IMG/VR virus record: IMGVR_UViG_3300042515_001651
Coordinates: 1-30,834 of that record
Source: a virus
DNA: 30,834 bases
Strand: one strand, 5' to 3'
The position numbers and the translations under genes were made by a program. Each line of letters opens with the position of its first letter. The first letter of the stretch is position 1. Shown one piece after another: positions 1-6,881 of the stretch. The notes below the pieces were generated by a model. It was not told where the DNA came from, did no database searches, and worked only from the letters and a program-made list of their open reading frames with translations.

Positions 1-122
1 TCGGCGACTCTCTCAAGGGCGGCGAGTCGCTGCGCCAGTCGTGCGCGAGCGATGCGGCGCGCGATGTCGGTGGTATTCGTCGTGCGCTGGGTACGGGTGT
101 TTTGGATGTCTCGGGGGGTCAT
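1..122 (-). CDS. Possible 5' end of a leftward gene, cut by the window edge
   Basis: An ATG at 122-120 on the minus strand opens a frame that runs to the window edge without a stop, giving about 40 residues. They begin MTPRDIQNTRTQ and continue into an Arg/Ala/Leu-rich stretch that would form an amphipathic helix (RRIARARLAQRL). Most codons end in G or C, as expected for a coding frame in GC-rich DNA. No convincing Shine-Dalgarno sequence precedes the ATG. If real, the gene is transcribed divergently from the plus-strand operon that starts at 569. The region is GC-rich, so open frames arise by chance, and a plus-strand frame ending near 138 is a competing reading. The function is unknown. Confidence 0.28.
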   Translation of the reverse strand, partial: MTPRDIQNTRTQRTTNTTDIARRIARARLAQRLAALERVA

Positions 123-568
123 GGTGTCGGCCTGTGATAGGTGCGGAGATGCCGTGCGCACGTTGCGCGCGGTGTGCCATTGCATCGGCGTACCGGCGCG
201 GTGGGCTTCACTGTTTCCCCGTGGTTTCGTTGGGTTGGTTGGGTCGGTGGGCCTCGGCCGGTGATAGGTGCCGTGATAGTGCGCCTCGGGGTGGGGGTGC
301 ATCCCTCGACATGGGCGGGCCTCGCGCGTGCGGGCGCGGGGTGGGTCCGTCCCTCGGCGGGGCGCACTGGCTGCGGCTGCGCGGGTTGCGGGCGACGGCG
401 ACGGCGTGCGGCGGCGGCGGCGGGCTGCGGGTTCTCGGACGGCGGCCGAAGGCTGCGTGTTGACGGGTCGGGCGGTCGCTCGGATCTGAACCCACGCCGG
501 GGCGTTCAACAAACCAATAATCTAACCCCCTCTCTCGACCTCGTTTTGACTTGTGGTAAACTCCTCCC
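123..568. other. GC-rich, G-biased intergenic region without a convincing gene
   Basis: This stretch of about 445 bases is much richer in G+C than the rest of the window up to about 480, and the plus strand is biased to G. It is open in several frames on both strands, but the products are Arg/Gly/Pro/Ala-rich and look like chance frames. Visible elements are runs of G-triplets at 232-251, G-rich tracts near 285-300 and 335-350, GGC triplet repeats around 395-430, and a repeated GTGATAGGTGC at about 133 and 260. Composition falls sharply after about 480, where AT-rich sequence leads to the candidate promoter before 569. It may be a divergent control region or the end of a neighbouring GC-rich segment. 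Confidence 0.6.
534..568 (+). promoter_or_regulatory. Candidate promoter for a leaderless transcript
   Basis: A -10-like hexamer TAAACT (TAnnnT type) lies at 557-562, so transcription would start at about 568-570, at the ATG of the first plus-strand gene (569). No Shine-Dalgarno sequence lies between it and the ATG. A weak -35-like CTCGAC sits at 534-539 with a 17-base spacer; a better TTGACT at about 546-551 is too close to be the -35. This geometry is typical of leaderless genes, which are common in actinobacteria and some other phyla. Confidence 0.4.
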
Positions 569-1219
569 ATGCGAGGTTCACTTCAACTCAAGGGACAGAT
601 CCGGTCATGGGCAGAGTCGATTGGTCGCTGGACTGACTTTGTCAAGATCCGCGAGCGTTTGAAGGCTGACGGCATGGATGCTGGTGAGTGTTGGTTGCGT
701 GCTGCACAGGAGATGGACCCTGTTATGTGGGGTCAGGTGCAGTCGAGTGTGAAGCCGAAGCGTGCGGAGAAGAAAAACGACCTGCCACGTGGCAGGTCTG
801 TGGAGTCGGATGGTGAGTTGCGTGTGGAGTTGGATGAGTCTGTGGGTGGGAAAGTGGAAGATAAAGTTCCACTTAGTGGAAGCGAGCCTGCGGGGGATCG
901 CGCGACGAAGGCGGTGTTTGGCGCGAAGAAGGTGTCTACGATCAAGGTGGTGGAGTGGGTGGCGAGTAACTTGCAGGTGGAGGATGTCGAGCCGAGGGAT
1001 GCGCCGAGTAGTGAGGCGTGGGGGATGTTGGTGTGGGCGCGCAGGAGTCCGGTGAATGAAAGTCAGTTTTGGGGGACTATTTACGCAAAACTGTTGCCTT
1101 CGAGGAGTGCTATTGAGGCGGAGCAGCGGTACGCTGATGACGGATCGCGCATTGAGGACACGGCATCACGGTTGCTGGCGATGCGCGACGCGACTGAGAG
1201 TCAACGGGAGGCTCTGTAA
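569..1219 (+). CDS. Hypothetical phage protein, first gene of the packaging operon
   Basis: This 216-residue protein is not recognised. The N-terminal ~70 residues look helical and folded (Trp-containing, RIRERLKADGMDAGECW). A charged, Lys/Glu-rich linker of about 60 residues follows. The C-terminal ~90 residues look like a second folded unit with the core EAWGMLVWARRSPVNESQF and a final helix. By position, just before small HTH proteins and TerL, it could be a packaging accessory or regulator, but no small-terminase signature is visible. The start at 569 has no Shine-Dalgarno sequence and fits leaderless initiation. The linker region contains the 20-base palindrome at 779-798, which encodes part of DLPRGR. 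The stop overlaps the next start as TAATG. Confidence 0.85.
   Translation: MRGSLQLKGQIRSWAESIGRWTDFVKIRERLKADGMDAGECWLRAAQEMDPVMWGQVQSSVKPKRAEKKNDLPRGRSVESDGELRVELDESVGGKVEDKVPLSGSEPAGDRATKAVFGAKKVSTIKVVEWVASNLQVEDVEPRDAPSSEAWGMLVWARRSPVNESQFWGTIYAKLLPSRSAIEAEQRYADDGSRIEDTASRLLAMRDATESQREAL
779..798. repeat. Perfect 20-base palindrome, copy 1 of 3, inside a coding region
   Basis: GACCTGCCACGTGGCAGGTC is its own reverse complement and has a CACGTG centre. Near-identical copies lie at 8743-8762 and 22851-22868, both in non-coding DNA. Here it sits in the charged linker of the 216-residue protein, where extra residues would be tolerated. It could be a protein-binding site, or fold as a hairpin in RNA. 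Confidence 0.85.
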
Positions 1220-1359
1220 TGGCTGCGAAGAAAGGTCTGCTCTACAACATCAACAAGCGCAAGTCTGCTGGTACATCGCGACCGAAGTCGAAGACGACGG
1301 TAAGTGACAAGGCGTACGCGCAGATGAAGAACAACTGGGGTCGAGGTAAGAAGAAATGA
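1219..1359 (+). CDS. Small basic phage protein (46 aa)
   Basis: This short gene encodes a very basic protein beginning MAAKKGLLYNINKRKSAG and ending GRGKKK. It resembles a group of small phage proteins that start with a KKGLYxNIxxKRK-type segment and are often found near packaging genes; their function is unknown. The start codon overlaps the stop of the preceding gene (TAATG, 1217-1221) and its stop overlaps the next start (ATGA, 1356-1359), so translation is probably coupled on both sides. About a third of the residues are Lys or Arg, so nucleic-acid contact is possible, but this is inference. It is short enough to be missed by automated callers. Confidence 0.75.
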   Translation: MAAKKGLLYNINKRKSAGTSRPKSKTTVSDKAYAQMKNNWGRGKKK

Positions 1360-1610
1360 ATGCTCGCGACCGCTTGAATCCGCAGTTTGATGTCCCTGGC
1401 GACTTGGATGTGAAATGGCTTACGACGGGGCAAGTGGCGCAGTATTTGGGTTGTTCAGCGAGGATGGTGTCCAAATGGATCGACGAAGGGAAGTTGCCGG
1501 GGATTCGCCTGCCGTATTCAAAGGATCGGCGGGTACATCCGGCGGCGTTGATGCAGTTCGCAAAGGATCACGGCTACTTCAAGGCGAGCGGTCGTGGAAG
1601 AACGAACTGA
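1356..1610 (+). CDS. Excisionase/MerR-like helix-turn-helix DNA-binding protein
   Basis: This 84-residue protein contains a winged helix-turn-helix of the excisionase/BldC/MerR-N-terminal type. TTGQVAQYLGCSARMVSKWI (about residues 23-42) forms the two helices, EGKLPGIRLP the wing start, and RRVHPAALMQFAKDHGY the closing strand and helix. Family members bind DNA as regulators, recombination directionality factors or, in phages, small DNA-recognition factors. Here the gene sits five kilobases or less from terminase and portal with no integrase in view. A role as operon regulator or as the DNA-recognition partner of the terminase is therefore more likely than excision. The start is fixed by the ATGA overlap with the preceding stop. 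Confidence 0.88.
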   Translation: MNARDRLNPQFDVPGDLDVKWLTTGQVAQYLGCSARMVSKWIDEGKLPGIRLPYSKDRRVHPAALMQFAKDHGYFKASGRGRTN

Positions 1611-2181
1611 ATGGGGAATGTATGCCACCGCGCTCCGCCACGCGGAAGTGTGCCTGCGTCGTTTTGGAAGAAAGACCATCAACGGGAAAGACGCGCACGA
1701 CTTCGCGATTGATTCGTTGCGCACTGTGCCGTGGAAAGGGAAGCGCATTTGGTTCGACATGCTCGACGCATTCCGTGCGGAAGCAAGAAGGCAAAAGCGC
1801 TGGGGATCTCAAATCCCCTTCGAAGACGCAATGGAACGTCATGCAACTTCTGAAAAAATTCAAAAGTATTCTGACTGGTTCTCAGCGTATTGGTTCTTGA
1901 CAAACAGGCAACGGGAGATTGCATTACTTCTGTCGCAAGGCTGGTCGATGGCACGGGTTGGCAAGTGGCTTGGAATATCAGCAAACGCGATGTCAACGCA
2001 TCGCAAGAGAATCGCGAAAAGGATCGCCAAATATGCCGTTCAAGAGTCAAAAGCAACGGAACTGGATGTACGCCAACGAGCCGGAGATGGCCGAGCGATG
2101 GGAGAAGAAGACCCCGAAGAACCAACCTCTTCCGAAGAAGTCGGACGAGAAGAAGAAGTGGAAGCGCCAGTAATTGAATAG
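1594..2181 (+). CDS. Sigma-70 region 4-like DNA-binding protein
   Basis: The frame encodes up to 195 residues. Residues 102-144 (LTNRQREIALLLSQGWSMAR, then a turn and a recognition helix with STHRKRIAKRI) match the helix-turn-helix of sigma-70 region 4 and related LuxR/ECF proteins. The segment before it (AIDSLR, then IWFDMLDAFRAEARRQKR) could be a degenerate sigma region 2. It may direct host RNA polymerase to phage promoters or act as a small-terminase-like DNA binder. A GTG at 1594 is preceded by AAGGCGAG at a suitable distance; an in-frame ATG at 1618 is the alternative. The last ~46 residues are Glu-rich and overlap, in another frame, the complete 46-residue gene at 2033-2173, so this tail is probably unselected. 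Confidence 0.75.
   Translation: MEERTEWGMYATALRHAEVCLRRFGRKTINGKDAHDFAIDSLRTVPWKGKRIWFDMLDAFRAEARRQKRWGSQIPFEDAMERHATSEKIQKYSDWFSAYWFLTNRQREIALLLSQGWSMARVGKWLGISANAMSTHRKRIAKRIAKYAVQESKATELDVRQRAGDGRAMGEEDPEEPTSSEEVGREEEVEAPVIE
2033..2173 (+). CDS. Small conserved phage protein starting MPFKSQKQRNWMYANEPE (46 aa), nested
   Basis: The product starts MPFKSQKQRNWMYANEPEMA and continues ERWEKKTPKN into a Lys-rich tail. Small proteins starting MPFKSxxQRRYxxANxPEIAxRW are widespread in tailed phages; their function is unknown. That resemblance, plus a good Shine-Dalgarno sequence (AAAAGGA, 2017-2023, nine bases before the ATG), makes this start far better than the longer open frame that begins upstream. 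The whole gene lies inside the 3' end of the sigma-like frame in a different reading frame. Its stop TAA (2171-2173) directly abuts the TTG start of the terminase gene. Confidence 0.82.
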   Translation: MPFKSQKQRNWMYANEPEMAERWEKKTPKNQPLPKKSDEKKKWKRQ

Positions 2182-3904
2182 CAAGTGGCTCCATCTCGTT
2201 CCGAAAGACTTGGACGCTAATTTGAAGTGGCGTCGCGATATGCTCGCCCTTGCTCGAAAAGATGTGACGCACCGTTCGTCTTTGCGCAAGATGTGTTCTG
2301 AAGATCTTCTCTTCTACATCAATGCGTTTTGCTGGACGTATGACCCACGACTTGAAAACCCGATGGTTCCGTTTCTGACGTACGAGTTTCAGGACGAAAC
2401 ATTGCTGGATCTCAATGACGCGGTGGGTAAGCGCGACATTTGCATCAAAAAAAGCCGTGACATGGGGGCATCTTGGATGCTCTGCGCCTTGTTTGAGTGG
2501 CGCTGGCATTTCAGGCACGGACAGTCTTTTTTGCTTGTAAGCCGTAATGAAGACTACGTAGACAAACCAGGCAACTCCAAGTCGCTGTTCTGGAAGATTG
2601 ATTACCTGATCCGTAACCAACCAGGCTGGCTGTTGCCGCGATACACGCGCACGGCACTGCGACTTACAAACGAAGAAAATGGAAGCGCAATTGACGGCGA
2701 ATCGACGACGGGCGATGTCGCACGTGGTGACCGTCGTACAGCCATCGGTATGGACGAATTTGCCGCGTTTGATGTAGACGCAGGGTACAAGGCACTTGCA
2801 TCAACAAGAGATGCAACGAAGAGCCGTATTTTCAATTCAACGCCAGACGGCGTTGGCAATGCGTTTTATGACGTGGCGCACTCTGATGCAGTCAAACAAG
2901 TTGTTTTGCACTGGACAAAACACCCAGTCAAAGCACAGGGCTTGTACATCGGAGGAGATGGGAAACCAAAAAGCCCGTGGTACGACGCAGAATGCAAGCG
3001 TTGTATCCACCCACAAGAAATTGCACAGGAACTCGACATCGACTTCCAAGGATCGGACTTCCAGTTCTTCGATCCCAAAGAGATTGACCGTCTTGTTATG
3101 CAGTGCTGCCGACCACCCTCGTTTGTGGGCGACCTGAACTTTGATCCGGCGACTTCTCAACCTAAGTCGTTCGTGCAACGCCCCGGAGGCCCGCTTCGCC
3201 TCTGGTGTGGTGTTGATGCATCTGGTCAGGTCGCCCACGACCGGGGTTACGTAATTGGCGCAGACATCTCTGCTGGTACAGGCAGCAGTAACTCTGTTCT
3301 TTCTATTGCTGATCGAAACACCGGTGAAAAGATTGGAGAACTCGTAACTCCAAACTTACGACCAGATGAGTTGGCTCGCTACGCAGTTGCTTTGTGCAAG
3401 TGGTTCCACGACGCAGAAGGAAATGGCGCGTTCATCATCTGGGAAGCGCCAGGACCAGGCCGAAACTTTGGCGATGTTGTCATTGAACTCGGATACAGGC
3501 ACGTCTACTGGAAGACAAAGGAAGAGTCGATTGCGCGAAACACCGTGCCTGTTCCTGGATGGTGGCCAGTCAAAGATGCAAAGCGAGCAGTGTTTGGCGA
3601 TTACAGACGCGCCTTGCTAGACGGGCGGTTCATCAATCGTTCTCGCGAAGCGATGTCAGAACTGCGCGAAATTGTCTATACAGCGAATGGGAGTATTGAA
3701 CACTCCAAAGCAACGAGGACAATTGATCCAAGCGGTGCGAGAGACAACCACGGCGATAGACCTACTGCCGATGCACTCTGTTGCTATGCTCTTGCAAGAC
3801 GAGCACCTGCAATCGCACTGCGCGAAGACATCGTGCCTGAAGGAAGCATCCTAGCGCGCCGAAAGTTGGTGGAGGACAAACGGCGCAGATTGGCTGAATG
3901 GTAA
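2174..3904 (+). CDS. terL: Terminase large subunit (TerL)
   Basis: TerL pumps phage DNA into the prohead using an N-terminal ATPase and cuts it with a C-terminal RNase H-like nuclease. In this 576-residue protein a Walker A-like loop reads KKSRDMGASWM (about residues 90-101), and a Walker B segment reads TAIGMDEFAAFD (about 188-200). The nuclease half shows acidic motifs YVIGADISAGTGSSN (about 359-373), IIWEAPGPGRNFGD (about 421-434) and GDRPTADALCCYAL (about 528-541). Length is normal for the family. The start is a TTG directly after the preceding stop; the first ATG further in (2240) would delete a conserved-looking N-terminal segment (WLHLVPKDLDANLKWR), so TTG is preferred. It is followed by the portal gene, as in most tailed phages. 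Confidence 0.96.
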   Translation: MNSKWLHLVPKDLDANLKWRRDMLALARKDVTHRSSLRKMCSEDLLFYINAFCWTYDPRLENPMVPFLTYEFQDETLLDLNDAVGKRDICIKKSRDMGASWMLCALFEWRWHFRHGQSFLLVSRNEDYVDKPGNSKSLFWKIDYLIRNQPGWLLPRYTRTALRLTNEENGSAIDGESTTGDVARGDRRTAIGMDEFAAFDVDAGYKALASTRDATKSRIFNSTPDGVGNAFYDVAHSDAVKQVVLHWTKHPVKAQGLYIGGDGKPKSPWYDAECKRCIHPQEIAQELDIDFQGSDFQFFDPKEIDRLVMQCCRPPSFVGDLNFDPATSQPKSFVQRPGGPLRLWCGVDASGQVAHDRGYVIGADISAGTGSSNSVLSIADRNTGEKIGELVTPNLRPDELARYAVALCKWFHDAEGNGAFIIWEAPGPGRNFGDVVIELGYRHVYWKTKEESIARNTVPVPGWWPVKDAKRAVFGDYRRALLDGRFINRSREAMSELREIVYTANGSIEHSKATRTIDPSGARDNHGDRPTADALCCYALARRAPAIALREDIVPEGSILARRKLVEDKRRRLAEW

Positions 3905-5652
3905 TGGAACTTGATCGCGTTAGCCGTTTAGTAACCGCATTTGACCATTCTCGTCGCAAGTTGCAGACGTTCCGAGAACGTCGCCTGTCTATGATTCGCC
4001 AATTCGTCGGAGGCGCGTGGTCCGATGGTGGCGCACCAGACAAGGTGCCTGTCAACTTTCTTGAAATGGCGCTGGGTATTTATCGGCGTCAAGTCGCTGC
4101 ACGTGCTCCACGTGTCATGGTTCGTTCCAAGAATGGAGATAACATTCCATTCGCTGACGACCTTGAAATTGCACTCAACATTTCAATTGATGACATTCGA
4201 TTTGACGACACCATGCGTCGTTGGGTGCTCGAAGCAATGTTTGGCATGGGAGTATTGAAGGTTGGTCTTGCTCCAAGCGATCAAAAAGAAATCTTCGGAT
4301 TTACTCACGATCCAGGCCAGCCTTTTGCCGATGTAGTTGATTTCGAAGACTTTGTCTTTGATATCACTGCAAAGCGCTGGGATCAGGTCCAGTTCTGTGG
4401 CAACCGTTACGCGCTTCCGCTTGATGCAGTGCGTGACCTCAAGATGTTCAAGGGTGCAAACCTTTCGAAATACGAACGGCGCACATCCAACGAACAAGGT
4501 GATGAGAAAGTGTCGAACCTCGTTGACGACGGCGGGTCGTACGGCGAAGAGACATACATGGACCTTGTTGAACTATGGGACATTTGGCTCCCATATGAGA
4601 ACATCGTTGCTACGTTCCAAGCGGGACCAGATGGCGGCATTGAAACGCGAAACCCAATTCGCGTTGTTGATTGGGAAGGTCCAGAAGGCGGGCCATATCA
4701 CCTGCTCTCCTTTGGCGATGTGCCAGGTCAAATCATGCCGCTTCCTCCAGCAGCGCTGATGATTGACTTGCATGAACTTGGCAACCGAGTGTTTAGAAAA
4801 CTCGGAAGGCAAGCAGATCGCCAAAAGACGGTTACGCTTATTGCAAGCGGAAACCAAGAAGATGGTCGCCGGTTGACCGATGCCAACGATGGCGATGCTA
4901 TTTCTGTAGATCGCCCAGAAGCAACAAAGGAAGTTCGATACGGCGGGGTCGATCAAGCCGCTCTTGCGTTCTTTCAGCAGTTGCGCCAGTTGACTTCGTA
5001 CTTCGGTGGCAATCTTGAAACTCTTGGCGGACTTAACAACGCAACGAACACTGCTTCGCAAGAGCAGTTGGTGAAGAGCCAAGCGACCATGCGCATTGCA
5101 GATATGCAAGAGCGCGCAACAGATGCTGCGACGCGAGTCATCAAGGCAATCGCGTACTACATGTGGACAGATCCAGTCCGCACGTATCGCGTTCCGAAGA
5201 AGATCCCTGCATCTGACATGGTGATTATTTCGGACTTGAAGCCAGAGCGTCGCAATGGTGAGTTCCCTGATTACGCCATTGAGATCATTCCGTTCTCAAT
5301 GCAATCGCGAACGCCAACCGAGCGCATGCAGACTCTTACCCAGATCATGCAGACGTTCATTGTTCCGATGGCGCCGCTTCTTCAGCAGCGCGGTCTTGTT
5401 CCAGACATCGAAGGATTCCTCAAGATGTCTGCTGAACTCAGCGGCACTCCTGAAGTTGTCGATCTGGTTACGAAGGTCGAGCCAGAGGAATTGATGCAAG
5501 GACCGCCGTCGCCACAAGGTGCTGGTGGCGGTCGCCCAGCAAACACGACTAGGAACTATGTTCGCGCAGACCGTGGCCAAGACAGTCTTAGCCAGCAAGA
5601 CCAAGCAATTGCAAGCATGATGCAGTCAGCGCAATCTCAGCAAGGAGCATAA
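3898..5652 (+). CDS. Portal protein
   Basis: The portal is the dodecameric ring at one capsid vertex through which DNA enters and leaves. This 584-residue protein follows TerL directly and has portal-like features: an N-terminal helical part (FRERRLSMIRQFVGGAW), a mixed alpha/beta stem, and RKLGRQADRQKTVTLIASG followed by long helices around RADMQERATDAATRVIKAI-type sequence (about residues 395-420). The tail (after about residue 535) is Gln/Gly/Pro-rich and probably disordered (PPSPQGAGGGRP, then QQDQAIASMMQSAQSQQ). Two starts are possible: ATG at 3898, or ATG at 3904, which would form a TAATG overlap with the TerL stop as seen at other junctions here. The assignment rests on position, length and general pattern rather than a single motif. 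Confidence 0.9.
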   Translation: MVMELDRVSRLVTAFDHSRRKLQTFRERRLSMIRQFVGGAWSDGGAPDKVPVNFLEMALGIYRRQVAARAPRVMVRSKNGDNIPFADDLEIALNISIDDIRFDDTMRRWVLEAMFGMGVLKVGLAPSDQKEIFGFTHDPGQPFADVVDFEDFVFDITAKRWDQVQFCGNRYALPLDAVRDLKMFKGANLSKYERRTSNEQGDEKVSNLVDDGGSYGEETYMDLVELWDIWLPYENIVATFQAGPDGGIETRNPIRVVDWEGPEGGPYHLLSFGDVPGQIMPLPPAALMIDLHELGNRVFRKLGRQADRQKTVTLIASGNQEDGRRLTDANDGDAISVDRPEATKEVRYGGVDQAALAFFQQLRQLTSYFGGNLETLGGLNNATNTASQEQLVKSQATMRIADMQERATDAATRVIKAIAYYMWTDPVRTYRVPKKIPASDMVIISDLKPERRNGEFPDYAIEIIPFSMQSRTPTERMQTLTQIMQTFIVPMAPLLQQRGLVPDIEGFLKMSAELSGTPEVVDLVTKVEPEELMQGPPSPQGAGGGRPANTTRNYVRADRGQDSLSQQDQAIASMMQSAQSQQGA

Positions 5653-6021
5653 ATGCCGTTCTACATCTACGTAGACAAGCAGACAAACGAGCGTGTGGAA
5701 CTGATGATGACCATCCAAGAAATGATGCGCAGACGGCGCGCCGATGGTTCCATCTTGCACGAAGGCCGCATCTTGCACCGCAGCATTGCAGCAGAGCACG
5801 GTGGGGTTTCTAGTAACCCTGGGAACTGGCCAATGAGGAGTGACGCGGCAGGCGTACACCCGTCGCAGACTGGCGCTGCATACGAAGAGAGTGTCAAACT
5901 AGGGGTTCCGACCCGGTTCGATCCGCAAACCGGACAGGCCATCTTTGAATCAAGATCCCATCGTCGGGACTTTTTGAAGGCAAAAGGAATGTTTGATCGT
6001 AGCGGAGGCTATGGAGATTGA
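5653..6021 (+). CDS. Conserved phage protein of unknown function (122 aa), between portal and scaffold
   Basis: The N-terminus (MPFYIYVDKQTNERVELMMT) is a short beta-hairpin-like segment of the kind seen in FmdB-like zinc ribbons, but the cysteines are absent. The C-terminal half carries a pattern familiar from many phages: NWPMRSDAAGVHPSQ, then GVPTRFDPQTGQAIFESRSH, then GMFDRSGGYGD at the end. Such proteins sit between portal and scaffold genes in numerous short-tailed phages, with no assigned function. The start is well supported by AAGGAG at 5640-5645, and the ATG abuts the portal stop. A role in portal or scaffold assembly is inference from position only. Confidence 0.88.
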   Translation: MPFYIYVDKQTNERVELMMTIQEMMRRRRADGSILHEGRILHRSIAAEHGGVSSNPGNWPMRSDAAGVHPSQTGAAYEESVKLGVPTRFDPQTGQAIFESRSHRRDFLKAKGMFDRSGGYGD

Positions 6022-6026
6022 CTACA

Positions 6027-6863
6027 ATGCCTGACAACAAGCAAGAAATTCCTGACGATCCGTTTGACATTCGCGACGAAATCATGGAAATTGATGACGC
6101 TTTGAATACAGAAGATGCTCCAGCGGACGCTCTGGAAACCTCTCCTGAATCAGACGGATCAAACTGGCAAAGTGAACTCGTTCGCAAGGCTTCAGAAGCC
6201 GGCATGCCAAAAGAGATCATCGCAAAACTGCAAGGCGCAGATGCCGTAAACGACTTAGTGTCGATTATCGCAAACGCCGTTCAAAAGCAGGCGATTATCC
6301 CTGAAGAGCCTGAGAAGAAGCCGAAGAACGATTTCGAACTTGAGATTGATGAGGACACGGCGTTTGACCCAGACGCTGCACGTGCCATCAAGAAGATGCA
6401 TGCTTACTACGAGACAAAGATCCGAGAACTTGAAACCAAGTTTTCCGAGAACTCAAGCAAGCAAGTTTCTGATTCGCTCCCATCGTTTGTCAAAACGCTT
6501 GGTGACGAATGGCAACCTGTGTTTGGAACTGACGAAAAGCCCAACACATCAAATCTCAAGCGTCTTGAAGAGTCCGTGCAGACAATTCGCGCTGGCTACA
6601 CGGCTCGACATCGACGCATTCCAGCAGAATCAGAACTTTTGAAAATGGCGCTGAACGCTTCGTTTGGCGACAAGCAAAAGGAAATTGCGCGATCTGAATT
6701 CGCAGGGAAAGTTGAAAAGCGATCTAACCAGATCGTTTCTCGACCTGGAACTCGCACTGCATCATCATCCAACCCGCGCATGCGCGCGGCACAGGGAGTT
6801 GCAGACTGGTTCAAGAGTCGCGGAATTGATCCGTATTCGACCGCTCAAGAAGACTTCCAATAA
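6027..6863 (+). CDS. Scaffolding-like protein
   Basis: This 278-residue protein precedes the capsid gene, where scaffolding proteins lie. It has the usual character: an acidic N-terminal half (IPDDPFDIRDEIMEIDD), a region of long helices (AIKKMHAYYETKIRELETKF, about residues 120-140) and a more basic C-terminus (KQKEIARSEFAGKVEKRSNQ). Scaffolds guide prohead assembly and then leave or are degraded. The ATG at 6027 follows GGAG at 6013-6016. A TTG at 6018 would extend the protein by three residues and overlap the previous stop, but is less likely. A downstream helix-rich segment and final Gln (EDFQ) show no protease motif, so a fused protease is not supported. Confidence 0.82.
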   Translation: MPDNKQEIPDDPFDIRDEIMEIDDALNTEDAPADALETSPESDGSNWQSELVRKASEAGMPKEIIAKLQGADAVNDLVSIIANAVQKQAIIPEEPEKKPKNDFELEIDEDTAFDPDAARAIKKMHAYYETKIRELETKFSENSSKQVSDSLPSFVKTLGDEWQPVFGTDEKPNTSNLKRLEESVQTIRAGYTARHRRIPAESELLKMALNASFGDKQKEIARSEFAGKVEKRSNQIVSRPGTRTASSSNPRMRAAQGVADWFKSRGIDPYSTAQEDFQ

Positions 6864-6881
6864 AACAAAAAGGACCAAGTC

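Noticed and set aside
3-138. Plus-strand frame running from the left edge to a TGA at 136-138, possible 3' end of a gene
   Set aside because: It is open and reads moderately well, but the opposite-strand ATG frame from 122 looks slightly more protein-like and neither is supported by more than composition.
546-562. TTGACT followed by TAAACT read as a normal -35/-10 pair
   Set aside because: The spacing is about five bases, far too short; TAAACT with a weak box near 534 is kept as the tentative reading.
41-662. Several overlapping open frames on both strands in the GC-rich left region
   Set aside because: Products are Arg/Gly/Pro/Ala-rich with no fold-like pattern, overlap one another and lack ribosome binding sites. 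Stop codons are rare in GC-rich DNA, so long chance frames are expected.
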